In this document: in pieces, positions 18,201 to 26,400 of the stretch
Numbering within the stretch: the first letter of the stretch is position 1
How the letters are laid out: every line of letters begins with the position of its first letter
Assembly (NCBI GenBank): GCA_035550315.1
Contig: DASZPL010000094.1
Span: forward strand, 37,151 to 101,150
Length of the DNA: 64,000 nucleotides
DNA from: DASZPL01 sp035550315
GTDB lineage: Bacteria > Actinomycetota > Actinomycetes > JAFAQI01
Direction: 5' to 3'
Translations under genes and position numbers: made by a program
Notes under the pieces: model-generated
The model's database searches: none
What the model was told of the DNA's origin: nothing
The model's input: only the letters and a program-made list of their open reading frames with translations

Positions 18201-18785
18201 CAGGCCGTGGTCCATCAGCTCGCAGAAGAAGTTGCCGGCGCCGAAGATGTCGCGCAGGTCGGCGGCGGCCTGCCGCGCGCCGTCGTAGTCGCCGAGCCGG
18301 AGCCGGGTCTGGATCTCGCCGGAGGGACATCCGGTCGTGGCGATCAGGCCGGCGGCGTACGTCGAGAGCAGCTCCCGGTCTGCGCGCGGCTTGTAGAAGT
18401 AGCCCTCCAAGCTGGCCCGGGACGACAGCCGGAACAGGTTGTGCATGCCCTCGGTGTTCTCGGCCAGCACGGTGAGGTGGGTGAACGCGCCGCCGCCGGA
18501 GACGTCGTCCTCGCCGCCGTCCGCCCAGCGGACCCGGGTGCGCTCGAACCGGCTGGTGCCGGGCGTGACGTACAGCTCCGACCCGATGATCGGCTTGACC
18601 CCGGCCTGGGTGGCCGCCTGCACGAAGTCGTAGGCGCCGAACACGTTGCCGTGATCGGTCATCGCCAGCGCCGGCATCCCCATCCGGGCCGCCTCGGCGA
18701 ACAGGTCCGAGAGCCGCGCCGCGCCGTCGAGCATCGAGAACTCGGTGTGCACGTGCAGGTGCACGAACTGCTCGGGCGAGGCCAT
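15249..18785 (-). CDS. dnaE: DNA polymerase III alpha subunit (DnaE1 type)
   Basis: 1178 aa. The N-terminal PHP domain begins HLHVHTEFSMLDG and retains the metal-binding His pattern expected of an active proofreading PHP domain. The palm carries MPDIDLDFDERRRGD, and the helix-hairpin-helix and OB regions follow (FAGFADFLAKVD; VTVGGILSSLARKMTKRGEPW). It is the replicative polymerase. The ATG at 18785 follows a GGAGG about 11 nt upstream. Downstream, 32 bp separate it from the glycosyltransferase gene. The lspA-rluD-...-dnaE neighbourhood is common in actinobacteria. Confidence 0.98.
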   Translation of the reverse strand: MASPEQFVHLHVHTEFSMLDGAARLSDLFAEAARMGMPALAMTDHGNVFGAYDFVQAATQAGVKPIIGSELYVTPGTSRFERTRVRWADGGEDDVSGGGAFTHLTVLAENTEGMHNLFRLSSRASLEGYFYKPRADRELLSTYAAGLIATTGCPSGEIQTRLRLGDYDGARQAAADLRDIFGAGNFFCELMDHGLTIERRVHQDLMRLAGELGLPLVATNDLHYTFADDAAAHEVLLCVQSGKTLADPNRLKFDARDFYLKSPAEMRSLWHELPAACDNTLLIAERCDVTLSGGNLMPQFPVPAGETEESWLRAEVQRGLAERYPGGVPAERRERADYELAVISQMGFPGYFLVVADLCRYAREQGIRVGPGRGSATGSIVAYALGITQLDPVEHGLLFERFLNPERISMPDIDLDFDERRRGDMIRYATEKYGEERVSQIITFGTIKAKQAIKDSARVLGHPFAMGDRITKVMPPPIMGKDMPLAGIFDKTHPRYGEAGELRALYESDPEVKQVVDTARGLEGLKRQWGVHAAGVILSREPLLDVIPIQRREQDGAIITQFDMVACEALGLLKMDFLGLRNLTVLDDTLQNIQANRGETVVLEELGWDDPATYALLSRGDTLGVFQLDGGPMRSLLRSLRPTEFNDIAAVNALYRPGPMGANAHNDYADRKNGRKPVAPLHPELDEPLAEILTETYGLVIYQEQVMAIAQKLAGYSLGQADLLRRAMGKKKKAILDAEYEGFCAGMRGRGYTESAVRTIWDILVPFCDYGFNKSHAAGYAVLSYWTAYLKANYPAEYMAALLSSVRDDKDKSALYLAECRRMGIKVLPPDVNSSEAEFTPTGTDIRFGLAAIRNVGANVVASICATRRSKGQFAGFADFLAKVDAVVCNKKVIESLIKAGAFDSLGHTRQGLLRVHAEAVDACMETKRAEAVGQFDLFGSAEEEQATTAGGAVGGLGPSLVIPVGEWEKSTLLAYEREMLGLYVSDHPLFGVEHVLAAAVDCALSGLAGEERSDGSIVTVGGILSSLARKMTKRGEPWASATLEDLEGAVEVLFFPKAYANCGVHLAEDAVLLVKGRVDRREDVPRLIAMEVTVPDVSEGPRGPITISLPANRCTPPVVERLQEALANHPGTTEVQLSLTTAGRATVLRLDDRFRVAPTPALMADLKQLLGPGAVAS

Positions 18786-18987
18786 TCGGGGTCCGACCTC
18801 CGGGGACGGTGCGGGCGGTGACGCGGGTCTGGTGCGGGTGTCGCGCGGGCGGAAACGGTGGTGCGACGGTGGCCGGGGAATGGCCGCTTCGCCGTTCTAA
18901 CACGCGCCGGTGACAGCCGCCCGCGTGTCGGCCCGGCGAGTCGCGAATGTCGCCCCGGCGCGACCCGCTGGTCGATATCCTGCTGTC
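18786..18987. promoter_or_regulatory. Divergent intergenic region between dnaE and the GH16-like gene
   Basis: A 202-bp non-coding stretch between divergent starts. On the plus strand TATCCT at 18976-18981 lies exactly 6 nt before the ATG at 18988, so the GH16-like mRNA would be leaderless; no good -35 is seen. On the minus side only the dnaE Shine-Dalgarno (GGAGG) stands out. Confidence 0.5.
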
Positions 18988-19827
18988 ATGTCCGCACGGA
19001 TCCGGTGGTTTCGGCTGCGCTCGATTTCGGCGCTGCTAACCGCCGCGATCGTCGGCGTGCTCGCGCTCGACACGACCACCTTGGTCGCGGCGCCACCCGC
19101 GACCGCGAGCGCCGCCCCCGCCGCGGCGAGCGGCGGCTCGGGGGCGCTCGGCGACCCGTTGCTGCGGCTGCTGTGGTGGAGCGGCTACCTCTGGCTGGTC
19201 TATCCCTCCGACCAGCGCGGCCCGGAGCCGGGCGTGAAGCTCAGTGACTCGCAGCGGGCCGTGTTCGTCGACTCGCGGGGCCGGCTGCACCTGCACATTT
19301 ACAAGGAGAACGGCGTGTGGCGCGGCGCCGAGCTGCGGATGCTGACGCCGATCTCCTACGGCCAGTTCCAGATGGTCGTCGACACCGCCGTCGGCAAGCT
19401 GAGCAAGAAGGTCGTGCTCGGCATGTTCGTCTACCACCCCGGCTCGAAGAAGCTGACCAACGAGATCGACATCGAGGACAGCCACTTCCCGCGGCTGATG
19501 ACGCCGAAGCAGAACGCCCAGTACGTCGTCCAGCCGTACTACGCCCGCCCGCAGAAGACCCACTGGCGCAAATTCCGGATCAACCCGAGGCTGCCGCGCG
19601 TGCTGCAGCAGTTCACCTGGCGGCCCGGCCGGGTCGACTTCTTGACTCGGGCCGGCGCCAGCCCGCAGTCACGGCTGTACAACGCCTTCCACTACGCCGG
19701 GCACCTCGTGCCCAAAGCGGGGCTGACCTACCTCTATCTGAACCTGTGGCTGAACCGGAACCAGCCGCCGCGGCACGGCAAACACTCGGTGGTCATCCGC
19801 TCGTTCCACTTCTCGCCGGTTCGGTAG
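18988..19827 (+). CDS. Secreted glycoside hydrolase family 16-like protein
   Basis: 279 aa. A signal peptide is clear: a basic head (SARIRWFRLRS), hydrophobic core, and an alanine-rich cleavage region near residues 38-45. The mature part has SYGQFQMVVD followed by VLGMFVYH and NEIDIEDSHF. This EIDIE, with Glu159, Asp161 and Glu163, fits the catalytic signature of GH16 beta-glucan hydrolases on a concanavalin-like fold. Overall similarity to known GH16 enzymes looks low, so substrate (beta-glucan, agar or carrageenan type, own wall glycan) is open. The start is the ATG at 18988, not an earlier in-frame ATG, because the signal peptide then begins correctly. The gene runs convergent to the unknown protein downstream with a 16-bp gap. 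Confidence 0.72.
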   Translation: MSARIRWFRLRSISALLTAAIVGVLALDTTTLVAAPPATASAAPAAASGGSGALGDPLLRLLWWSGYLWLVYPSDQRGPEPGVKLSDSQRAVFVDSRGRLHLHIYKENGVWRGAELRMLTPISYGQFQMVVDTAVGKLSKKVVLGMFVYHPGSKKLTNEIDIEDSHFPRLMTPKQNAQYVVQPYYARPQKTHWRKFRINPRLPRVLQQFTWRPGRVDFLTRAGASPQSRLYNAFHYAGHLVPKAGLTYLYLNLWLNRNQPPRHGKHSVVIRSFHFSPVR

Positions 19828-19843
19828 CCGAGCGCGGCGCCGA

Positions 19844-20728
19844 TCACGAGTTCGCGAAGCTCAACGGCGCGACCGTGCCGATCGCCCTGGGTTCGAGCGG
19901 CACGATCAGCAACCGGCTGGACGCCACGCCGGGCGGTGCCGGGTCGACGGCCCGCACCGCCGGCCGCGACGCGATCCGCTCCAGCGCGCCCGCTGGTGCC
20001 GACACCACGACGGCGAAGACACAGCCGCGGCCGGGACCCAGCCCGCGCGCGTCCACCCGCGCCTGCTGCGCCCGGTCGGCGTAGCTCGCAAGCAGCGCGT
20101 CCCCCTGCGCCGACGGTCGCAGTCGCGCCCGGTGCGTCAGCCGGTGGTAGGCGCGAAGGAAGGTGACGGCGTCTTGATGGCTCGCGGTGACCGCCGACAA
20201 CAACGAGTCCAGACCCGTGATGGTCAAGGTGTGAATCCGGCCGTCGGCGGGCGGCGGCGCCTGCACGAAGGCACGGACCACGCGCAGGTCCAAGGTGGCG
20301 CCGAGAAGTGACCGCACCGCGCCGACCGTCAGGTAGCCGGTGAAGTCGACCACCGCCGTGGTGCGGGCGGATGCCGGCTGGTTGAGCAGGTCTCGCAACC
20401 GCCCGGCGGCCGTCGAGAGGTAGCCGTTGACGGACTGGCCGACGGTCGGCCCGAGGTGGGCAGCCGGGGCCGTCGCCGGCGGCGAAGGTCGTGGCGCGGC
20501 GCCATGGCCGTAGTCGCCGCCGGTGACGGCCAGCAGGATGGCAGCGATCGCCACCGCGACGGCCGCACCCATCGCGGCGGGCTGCCGGCGCCCGGCGTGG
20601 CGCAGCCATCGGCCGGGCGGACCCGCCAGCCGGCCGATCCCGCCGACCCGGCGCAGCCAGGCCGCCGCGCCTGGGAGTACCCGTTGGTCGAGGCGCGCTG
20701 CGAACCGGCTGGGACGTGGTCTGCTCAT
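19844..20728 (-). CDS. Unknown membrane-anchored protein
   Basis: 294 aa from the ATG at 20728. A basic Arg-rich cytoplasmic head of ~50 residues precedes one hydrophobic helix (AAMGAAVAVAIAAILLAV), then a Pro/Ala linker and an extracytoplasmic domain of ~200 residues with no motif I recognise. A longer frame from 20755 would overlap rluD and is less likely. It follows rluD by 10 bp on the same strand, so it is probably co-transcribed with lspA-rluD. Function unknown. Confidence 0.65.
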   Translation of the reverse strand: MSRPRPSRFAARLDQRVLPGAAAWLRRVGGIGRLAGPPGRWLRHAGRRQPAAMGAAVAVAIAAILLAVTGGDYGHGAAPRPSPPATAPAAHLGPTVGQSVNGYLSTAAGRLRDLLNQPASARTTAVVDFTGYLTVGAVRSLLGATLDLRVVRAFVQAPPPADGRIHTLTITGLDSLLSAVTASHQDAVTFLRAYHRLTHRARLRPSAQGDALLASYADRAQQARVDARGLGPGRGCVFAVVVSAPAGALERIASRPAVRAVDPAPPGVASSRLLIVPLEPRAIGTVAPLSFANS

Positions 20729-20738
20729 CCGACGCCGC

Positions 20739-21689
20739 TCAAGCGGTTTCGGCAAGCCGGTCCAAGGCCGCTTGCAGGTCGGCCGGTGGCTCGCTGTGGA
20801 ACGCCATCGGCCGGCCGTCTCGCGGATGCTCGAAGCGCAGGTCGCTGGCGTGCAGCCACTGCCGATCGAGCCGGAGCTGCCGCGCGAGCGTCGGATCGGC
20901 GCCGTAGGTCAGATCGCCGACGCATGGATGCTTGATCGCCGCCATGTGCACGCGGATCTGGTGCGTGCGGCCGGTTTCCAGCCTGATCTCGAGCAACGTC
21001 GCGGCGCGAAACGCCTCGACGGTTTCGTAGTGCGTGATGCTCGGCCGGCCCCCGGCGATGACCGCCCACTTGTAGTCGTGGCTCGGATGCCGCCCGATCG
21101 GAGCGTCGACGGTGCCACGCGTCGGGTCAGGATGCCCCTGCACCAGGGCGGCGTACCGCTTGTCGACGGTCCGCTGCCGGAAGGCATCCTTCAGGCTGGA
21201 GTACGCCGATTCGCTCTTGGCGACGACCATCAGGCCGGTGGTGCCGACGTCGAGGCGATGCACGATGCCCTGCCGCTCGGCGGCCCCGGAGGTCGCCAGC
21301 AAATGGCCGGTCGCGGCCAGACCGCCGCTGACCGTCGGGCCGGTCCAGCCCGGGCTTGGGTGAGCCGCGACCCCGACCGGCTTGTCGACCACGAGGAGGT
21401 CGGCGTCCTCGTAACAGACGGTGAGCCCGTCGACCGGGCGTGGCGGCTCCGCGGCGGCGGGCGGGGCGGGTAGCTCGATCTCCAGCAACTGGCCGGCGCC
21501 GACCCGGTCCGCCTTGGTCGCCGGGCGCCCGCCGAGATGAACCGCCCCTGCCTCGGCGAGGTCCGCCACCGCGGTCCGGGACAGCCCGAGCAGCCGGGAC
21601 AGCGCGACGTCGACCCGTAGCCCCTCGAGACCCTCCGGCACCGGCAACCGGCGGGTCTCACGCGCCGGCGATGCGTTGCCTGGTGTCAC
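20739..21689 (-). CDS. rluD: RluA/RluD-family pseudouridine synthase
   Basis: 316 aa. An S4-like RNA-binding domain at the N-terminus (LRVDVALSRLLGLSRTAVADL ... VHLGGRPATKADRV) precedes the catalytic domain. The latter contains LLVVDKPVGVAAHPSPG, the catalytic Asp in GIVHRLDVGTTGLMVVAK, and LETGRTHQIRVHMA. It isomerises uridines in 23S rRNA. It overlaps the end of lspA by 4 nt, the usual actinobacterial pairing. Confidence 0.95.
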   Translation of the reverse strand: MTPGNASPARETRRLPVPEGLEGLRVDVALSRLLGLSRTAVADLAEAGAVHLGGRPATKADRVGAGQLLEIELPAPPAAAEPPRPVDGLTVCYEDADLLVVDKPVGVAAHPSPGWTGPTVSGGLAATGHLLATSGAAERQGIVHRLDVGTTGLMVVAKSESAYSSLKDAFRQRTVDKRYAALVQGHPDPTRGTVDAPIGRHPSHDYKWAVIAGGRPSITHYETVEAFRAATLLEIRLETGRTHQIRVHMAAIKHPCVGDLTYGADPTLARQLRLDRQWLHASDLRFEHPRDGRPMAFHSEPPADLQAALDRLAETA

Positions 21690-22219
21690 CGCCGGGTCCC
21701 GTCGACTTCAAGGCCGAGCAACGCCAACAGCACGACCAGGCAGCCGCCCACGACGATCGCCGAGTCAGCGACGTTGAACACCGGCCAATGCGGCAGCATC
21801 AGCCAGTCCACGACGTGACCGCGCAACGGGCCGGGCGCCCGGAACAACCGGTCCGACAGGTTGCCGAGCGCACCGCCGAGCAGCAGGCCGAGCGCCACCG
21901 CCCAGCTGCGCGACTCGAGCCGTCGCGCCGCTCGCACGATGACGACGACAACCCCGACCGCCACCAGGCTGAACAGCAACGTGGCGCCGGTGCCGACGCT
22001 GAACGCCGCTCCGCTGTTACGGGTCAATGAGAGCCAGAACACGTGCGGGACGACGGTCACCGGGCCGGTGTCGGAGAGGTAGGCGACGACCAGCACCTTG
22101 CTGACGACGTCGGCGGCCAGCACCGCAGCAGCGACGGCGGCAAACCACCCGATGCGTCGCCTCCCGGCCGGCGGCGCGCCAACCGGATCGCCTACCGGCG
22201 TTCCTCGCGTTGCTTGCAT
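21686..22219 (-). CDS. lspA: Lipoprotein signal peptidase (signal peptidase II)
   Basis: About 177 aa, four membrane helices. The catalytic aspartates lie in GGALGNLSDRL and FNVADSAIVVGG; LTRNSGAAFS is the other conserved box. It cleaves prolipoprotein signal peptides at the lipobox Cys. Start options are ATG 22228 and ATG 22219; both overlap the 3' end of the DksA-like gene, and 22219 is chosen for the smaller overlap. Coupled to rluD downstream. Confidence 0.94.
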   Translation of the reverse strand: MQATRGTPVGDPVGAPPAGRRRIGWFAAVAAAVLAADVVSKVLVVAYLSDTGPVTVVPHVFWLSLTRNSGAAFSVGTGATLLFSLVAVGVVVVIVRAARRLESRSWAVALGLLLGGALGNLSDRLFRAPGPLRGHVVDWLMLPHWPVFNVADSAIVVGGCLVVLLALLGLEVDGTRR

Positions 22220-23310
22220 GACACACACAGGGTGGCACGGGGGAATGCCTGCAACCGCGCCTTGCCGATCGGGTTACCACAGCTCTCGCACACCGGATAG
22301 GTGCCGTTGTCGAGCCGCTGCAGGGCGTGCTCGACCTGCGACAGCAGGTCTCGGCTGTTGGCCGCCAGCGACATTTCGTGCTCGCGCTCGAACGTCTTGG
22401 TGCCGGCGTCCGCCTGGTCGTCGCCGGCGCCTTCCCCGCTGTCGCGCTGCAACGCCGCCCACGACTCTTCGGCGTCGCTGATCTCGCCGCGCAGCTCGGC
22501 TGCCTGCGCCTCGAGCTCCTTGCGGATCCGCGCCCGCTCGGCGGAGGTCCACGGCTTCTCCCCCGGCAGCACCGTCGCGCCGGGCTTGGCGGGCGCGGTC
22601 GCGGGAGCGGCTGCGGGTGACGGCGCAGCCGCGGCTTTGACCGGCGGCGCAGCGGCCGGCGCTGCCGGCGTCGGCGCGCTCGCAGCGGCCTTCGCCGGAG
22701 CTTGCTTGGCCGGCGCCTTCTTGGCGGGCGCCTTCTTGGCCGGGGCTTTCTTCGCCGGGGCTTTCTTCGCCGGCGCCTTCTTCGCCGGGGCCTTCTTGAC
22801 CGCCGCCTTCTTCGCCGGGGCCTTCTTCGCCGGCGCCTTCTTGACCGCCGCCTTCTTCGCGGGGGCCTTCTTCGCTGGCGCCATTCTCGCCGGGGCCTTC
22901 TTCACCGGCGCCTTCTTGACCGCCGCCTTCTTCGCGGGGGCCTTCTTCGCTGGCGCCTTTCTCGCCGGGGCCTTCTTCACCGGGGCCTGCTTCGCCGGCG
23001 CCTGCTTCGCCGGGGCCTGCTTGCTCGGCGTCGACTTGGCCGTCGACTTCTTCGTTGCCGCCTGCTTCACGGGCGTGGCCTTCTTACCCGGGCTCGCCTT
23101 GCGCGGCGTACCGGCCTTCATCGGCGCCTTCCTGGCGGTTGCTGGGGGACGCGAACTCGCTGCCGCAGCCCGACCCGCGGGTCGAGCAGTCACAGCACCG
23201 GCTCCAACCGGCGCGGCCGTGGCGGTGGTGGGCTGGTCGCCGGGTCCACCGCGGCGGGAGCCCACCAGGCGGCGCAGCCGGCCGCCCAGCGATGGGTGCT
23301 CGCGTGCCAC
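22192..23310 (-). CDS. DksA/TraR zinc-finger protein with long H1-like Lys/Ala/Pro region
   Basis: 372 aa in three parts: a basic Arg-rich head; about 110 residues of imperfect KKAPAKKAP/KKAAVKKAP repeats (approx. residues 97-207) resembling eukaryotic histone H1 or HupB/HctB tails; and a C-terminal DksA/TraR domain with coiled-coil helices and a zinc finger CESC-x17-CVSC. The domain suggests binding in the RNA polymerase secondary channel, the tail DNA binding. The frame extends to a TTG at 23394, but the GTG at 23310 has GGGAGG at 23317-23322 six nt upstream and is chosen. A simple DksA-like protein beside ileS/lspA is common in actinobacteria; the length of the basic tail here is unusual. 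Confidence 0.85.
   Translation of the reverse strand: MAREHPSLGGRLRRLVGSRRGGPGDQPTTATAAPVGAGAVTARPAGRAAAASSRPPATARKAPMKAGTPRKASPGKKATPVKQAATKKSTAKSTPSKQAPAKQAPAKQAPVKKAPARKAPAKKAPAKKAAVKKAPVKKAPARMAPAKKAPAKKAAVKKAPAKKAPAKKAAVKKAPAKKAPAKKAPAKKAPAKKAPAKKAPAKQAPAKAAASAPTPAAPAAAPPVKAAAAPSPAAAPATAPAKPGATVLPGEKPWTSAERARIRKELEAQAAELRGEISDAEESWAALQRDSGEGAGDDQADAGTKTFEREHEMSLAANSRDLLSQVEHALQRLDNGTYPVCESCGNPIGKARLQAFPRATLCVSCKQREERR
22690..23022 (-). repeat. Imperfect tandem repeats encoding the KKAPAKKAP tail
   Basis: A 333-bp coding low-complexity block of roughly 12- to 15-bp units, read on the minus strand as Lys-Lys-Ala-Pro/Ala-Val. Units vary at synonymous positions, so it is translated sequence, not a CRISPR or intergenic satellite. 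Such blocks can change in length by slippage. Confidence 0.85.
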
Positions 23311-23365
23311 AGACGGCCTCCCGCGTCCGGCCGACCGGCCGATCAGCCGATCTTGGAGTCGTCGC

Positions 23366-23394
23366 AGGATAGGGCGAGGTTGCCTCTCGGGCAA
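23366..23394 (-). promoter_or_regulatory. Candidate promoter of the DksA-like gene
   Basis: On the minus strand TTGCCC (23389-23394), 17-nt spacer, TATCCT (23366-23371). The expected start of transcription near 23359 gives a ~50-nt leader ending in the GGGAGG Shine-Dalgarno (23317-23322) and the GTG at 23310, which supports that start over the upstream TTG. Confidence 0.55.
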
Positions 23395-23465
23395 TTTCCG
23401 GGCGCCACCGCGACGACCGGTGGCTTACGCTGGACGCCGCTGCGCGCTCGGCCGAGTTCGATGAC

Positions 23466-23481
23466 GGAGGCTATCCAGGTG
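23466..23481 (+). promoter_or_regulatory. ileS ribosome-binding site deciding the start codon
   Basis: GGAGG at 23466-23470 precedes a GTG at 23479 by 8 nt. An in-frame ATG at 23461 sits upstream of and against this Shine-Dalgarno and has none of its own, so the GTG is the better start. Confidence 0.7.
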
Positions 23482-26400
23482 ACCGACGCCGAGCCCGGCC
23501 CACCCGCTGCCATGCCCGCGGGCGCCTCCCCTGGCGCGTTCCGCGCTATGCCCCCGCAGGTGGACCTGCCGGAGCTCGAGCACCAGATCCTGGCCCGCTG
23601 GCGGGATCGCGACGTCTTCGCCCGCAGCCTCGAGCAGTCGGCTGATCGGCCGCTGTGGACGTTCTTCGAAGGCCCGCCCACCGCAAACGGCCGGCCGGGC
23701 ACCCACCACGTCGAGGCCCGCGCGTTCAAGGACCTGTTCCCGCGGTATCGCACGATGCGCGGCTACCACGTGCCCCGCCAGGCGGGCTGGGACTGCCACG
23801 GGCTGCCGGTCGAGCTCGAGGTCGAGAAGCGGCTGGGCTTCACCGGCGGCAAGCGCGACATCGAGGCCTACGGCATCGCCGAGTTCAACGCCAAGTGCCG
23901 CGAGTCGGCGCAGGAGTACGTCGGCGAGTTCTCCCGGATGACCGAGCGGATGGGGTTCTGGGTCGACCTGGACGCGGCCTACTGGACGATGCACCCGCGC
24001 TACATCGAGAGCGTGTGGTGGTCGCTGAAACAGATCTTCCAGGCCGGATTGCTCGTCGAGGACCACCGGGTCACGCCGTACTGTCCGCGCTGCGGCACCG
24101 GCCTGTCGGACCACGAGGTCGCGCAGGGTTACCTCGAGGTCACCGACCCCTCGGTCTACGTCCGGTTCCCGGTGACCAGCGGCCCGCTGGCGGAGCGCGG
24201 CGCTGCTCTGCTGGTCTGGACCACGACGCCATGGACGCTGGTCAGCAACACCGCGGTCGCCGTCAACCCCGCCGTGACGTACGTCGTCGCCCGGACCGCG
24301 AGCAAGCCTGACCAGGGCTCGGCCGGCGACCCCGAGCTGCTAGTGGTCGCCGAGCCGCTGGTCGAGCGGGTGCTGGGCGCCGACGCCGAGATCGTCGACC
24401 GGATGCCCGGCACCGCGCTCGAGCACGTCACCTACGCGCGGCCGTTCGACCTGGTCGACATCCCCGATGCGCACTACGTCGGCGTGGCCGACTACGTGAC
24501 CGTCGAGGACGGCACCGGCCTGGTGCACCAGTCGCCGGCGTTCGGCGCCGACGACCTGGCGGTTGCGCGGCGGTACGGGTTGCCGGTCGTGAACCCGGTC
24601 AAGCCGGACGGCCACTTCGCCGACGACATCCTGCTGGTCGGCGGCATGTTCTTCAAGGCCGCCGACCCGGTCATCGTCGAGGACCTGCGCCGGCGCGGCC
24701 TGCTGCTGCGCGACGAGAGCTACCGGCACTCGTATCCGCATTGCTGGCGATGCGACACGCCGCTGATCTACTACGCGTTGCCGTCTTGGTACATCCGCAC
24801 CACCGCACGCAAGCAGCGGCTGCAGGAAGAGAACGCCGCCACCGACTGGCACCCGCAGACGATCAAGACCGGCCGCTACGGCGACTGGCTCGACAACAAC
24901 ATCGACTGGGCGTTGTCGCGCAACCGTTACTGGGGCACGCCGCTGCCGATCTGGCGCTGCCCGGACGACCACCTGACCTGCGTCGAGTCACTGGCCGAGC
25001 TGTCCCGGCTCGCCGGCCGCGACCTCGCCGACCTCGACCCGCACCGGCCGTTCGTCGATGCGGTCGAGTTCGACTGCCCGGACTGCGGCGCGACCGCGAC
25101 CCGTGTGCCCGAGGTCATCGACTGCTGGTACGACGCCGGCTCGATGCCGTTCGCGCAATTCCACTACCCGCACGTCGAGGGCTCGGTCGAGGCCTTCGAG
25201 CGGGCATATCCCGCGCAGTTCATCTGCGAGGGGCTCGACCAGACCCGCGGCTGGTTCTACACGCTCATGGCGGTCGGGACGCTGGTGTTCGACCGGTCGG
25301 CGTACGAAACCGTGCTGTGCCTCGGCATCATCCTGGCCGAGGACGGGCGCCGGATGAGCAAGCATCTCGGCAACACGCTCGACCCCTTCGACCTGTTCGA
25401 GCGGCACGGCGCCGACGCGGTGCGCTGGTTCATGCTGGCCGGCGGCAACCCCTGGGCAGCCCGGCGGATCGGCGACAAGGCGCTCGACGAGGTCGTCCGC
25501 AAGATGCTGCTGACGTACTGGAACACCGCGTCGTTCCTCGTGCTCTACGCCCGGGCGTCCGGGTGGGTGCCGACCGGCGGCGCCGGGGCAGACGGCGGCA
25601 CCGAGCTGGATCGGTGGGCCCGCTCCGAGCTGCACCGCACCGTGCTCGAGGTGACCGAAGCGCTCGACGGCTTCGACCCGACCCGCGCCGGTCGCCGGCT
25701 GTCCGAGTTCGTCGACGACCTGTCGAACTGGTATGTCCGGCGCTCGCGGCGGCGGTTCTGGGACGGTGATCCGGTTGCGCTCGCCACGCTCCACGAATGC
25801 CTGGAGACGGTCACCCGGCTGCTGGCGCCGTTCATCCCGTTCCTGACCGACGAGGTGCACGAGCGGCTGGTCTGCGACGTCGACCCGCAGGCGCCGGACA
25901 GCGTCCATCTCGAGGCCTGGCCGGAGCCCGATGCCGCCGCCGTCGACTCCGCATTGGCCGCCGGGATGGCGTTGGTGCGACGGCTGGTCGAGCTAGGCCG
26001 TTCGGCACGTGCCGAGTCGGGCGTGCGGACCCGGCAGCCACTCGGCCGCGCGATCGTGTCGGCCCCGGGCTGGACCGACCTGCCGGAGGAGCTACAGGCG
26101 CACGTCGCCGACGAGCTCAACGTCGGGCGGATCGAAGCCCTGACGGTCGCCGGGGATCTGGTCGACGTGGCGCTGAAGCCGAACTTCCGCGCCCTCGGCC
26201 GCCGGTTCGCCAAACGCACGCCGCAGGTGGCGGCCGCAATCCAAGCCGCCGACCCCACCGAGCTTGCGACCGCGCTCCGATCGACCGGCAAGGGCACGGT
26301 CGTCGTCGACGGCGAGGCAATCGACGTCACGACCGACGACGTCACCATCGTCGAGACGCCCCGCACCGGATGGGCGGTGGCGAGCGCCGGCGCCGACACC

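Noticed and set aside
16626..18821. 731-residue plus-strand open frame
   Set aside because: Antisense shadow of dnaE.
22690..23022. CRISPR-like repeat array
   Set aside because: Units are short, contiguous and translated as Lys/Ala/Pro repeats; no spacers.
22702..23478. An extension of the ileS frame by some 260 codons upstream
   Set aside because: It is the antisense of the lysine-repeat region of the DksA-like gene (leucine/arginine repeats), and a good Shine-Dalgarno exists at the GTG at 23479.
23395..23478. Possible T-box riboswitch in front of ileS
   Set aside because: The gap is only 84 bp beyond the divergent frame and no T-box core (TGGNACCGCG-like) or stem I was found.
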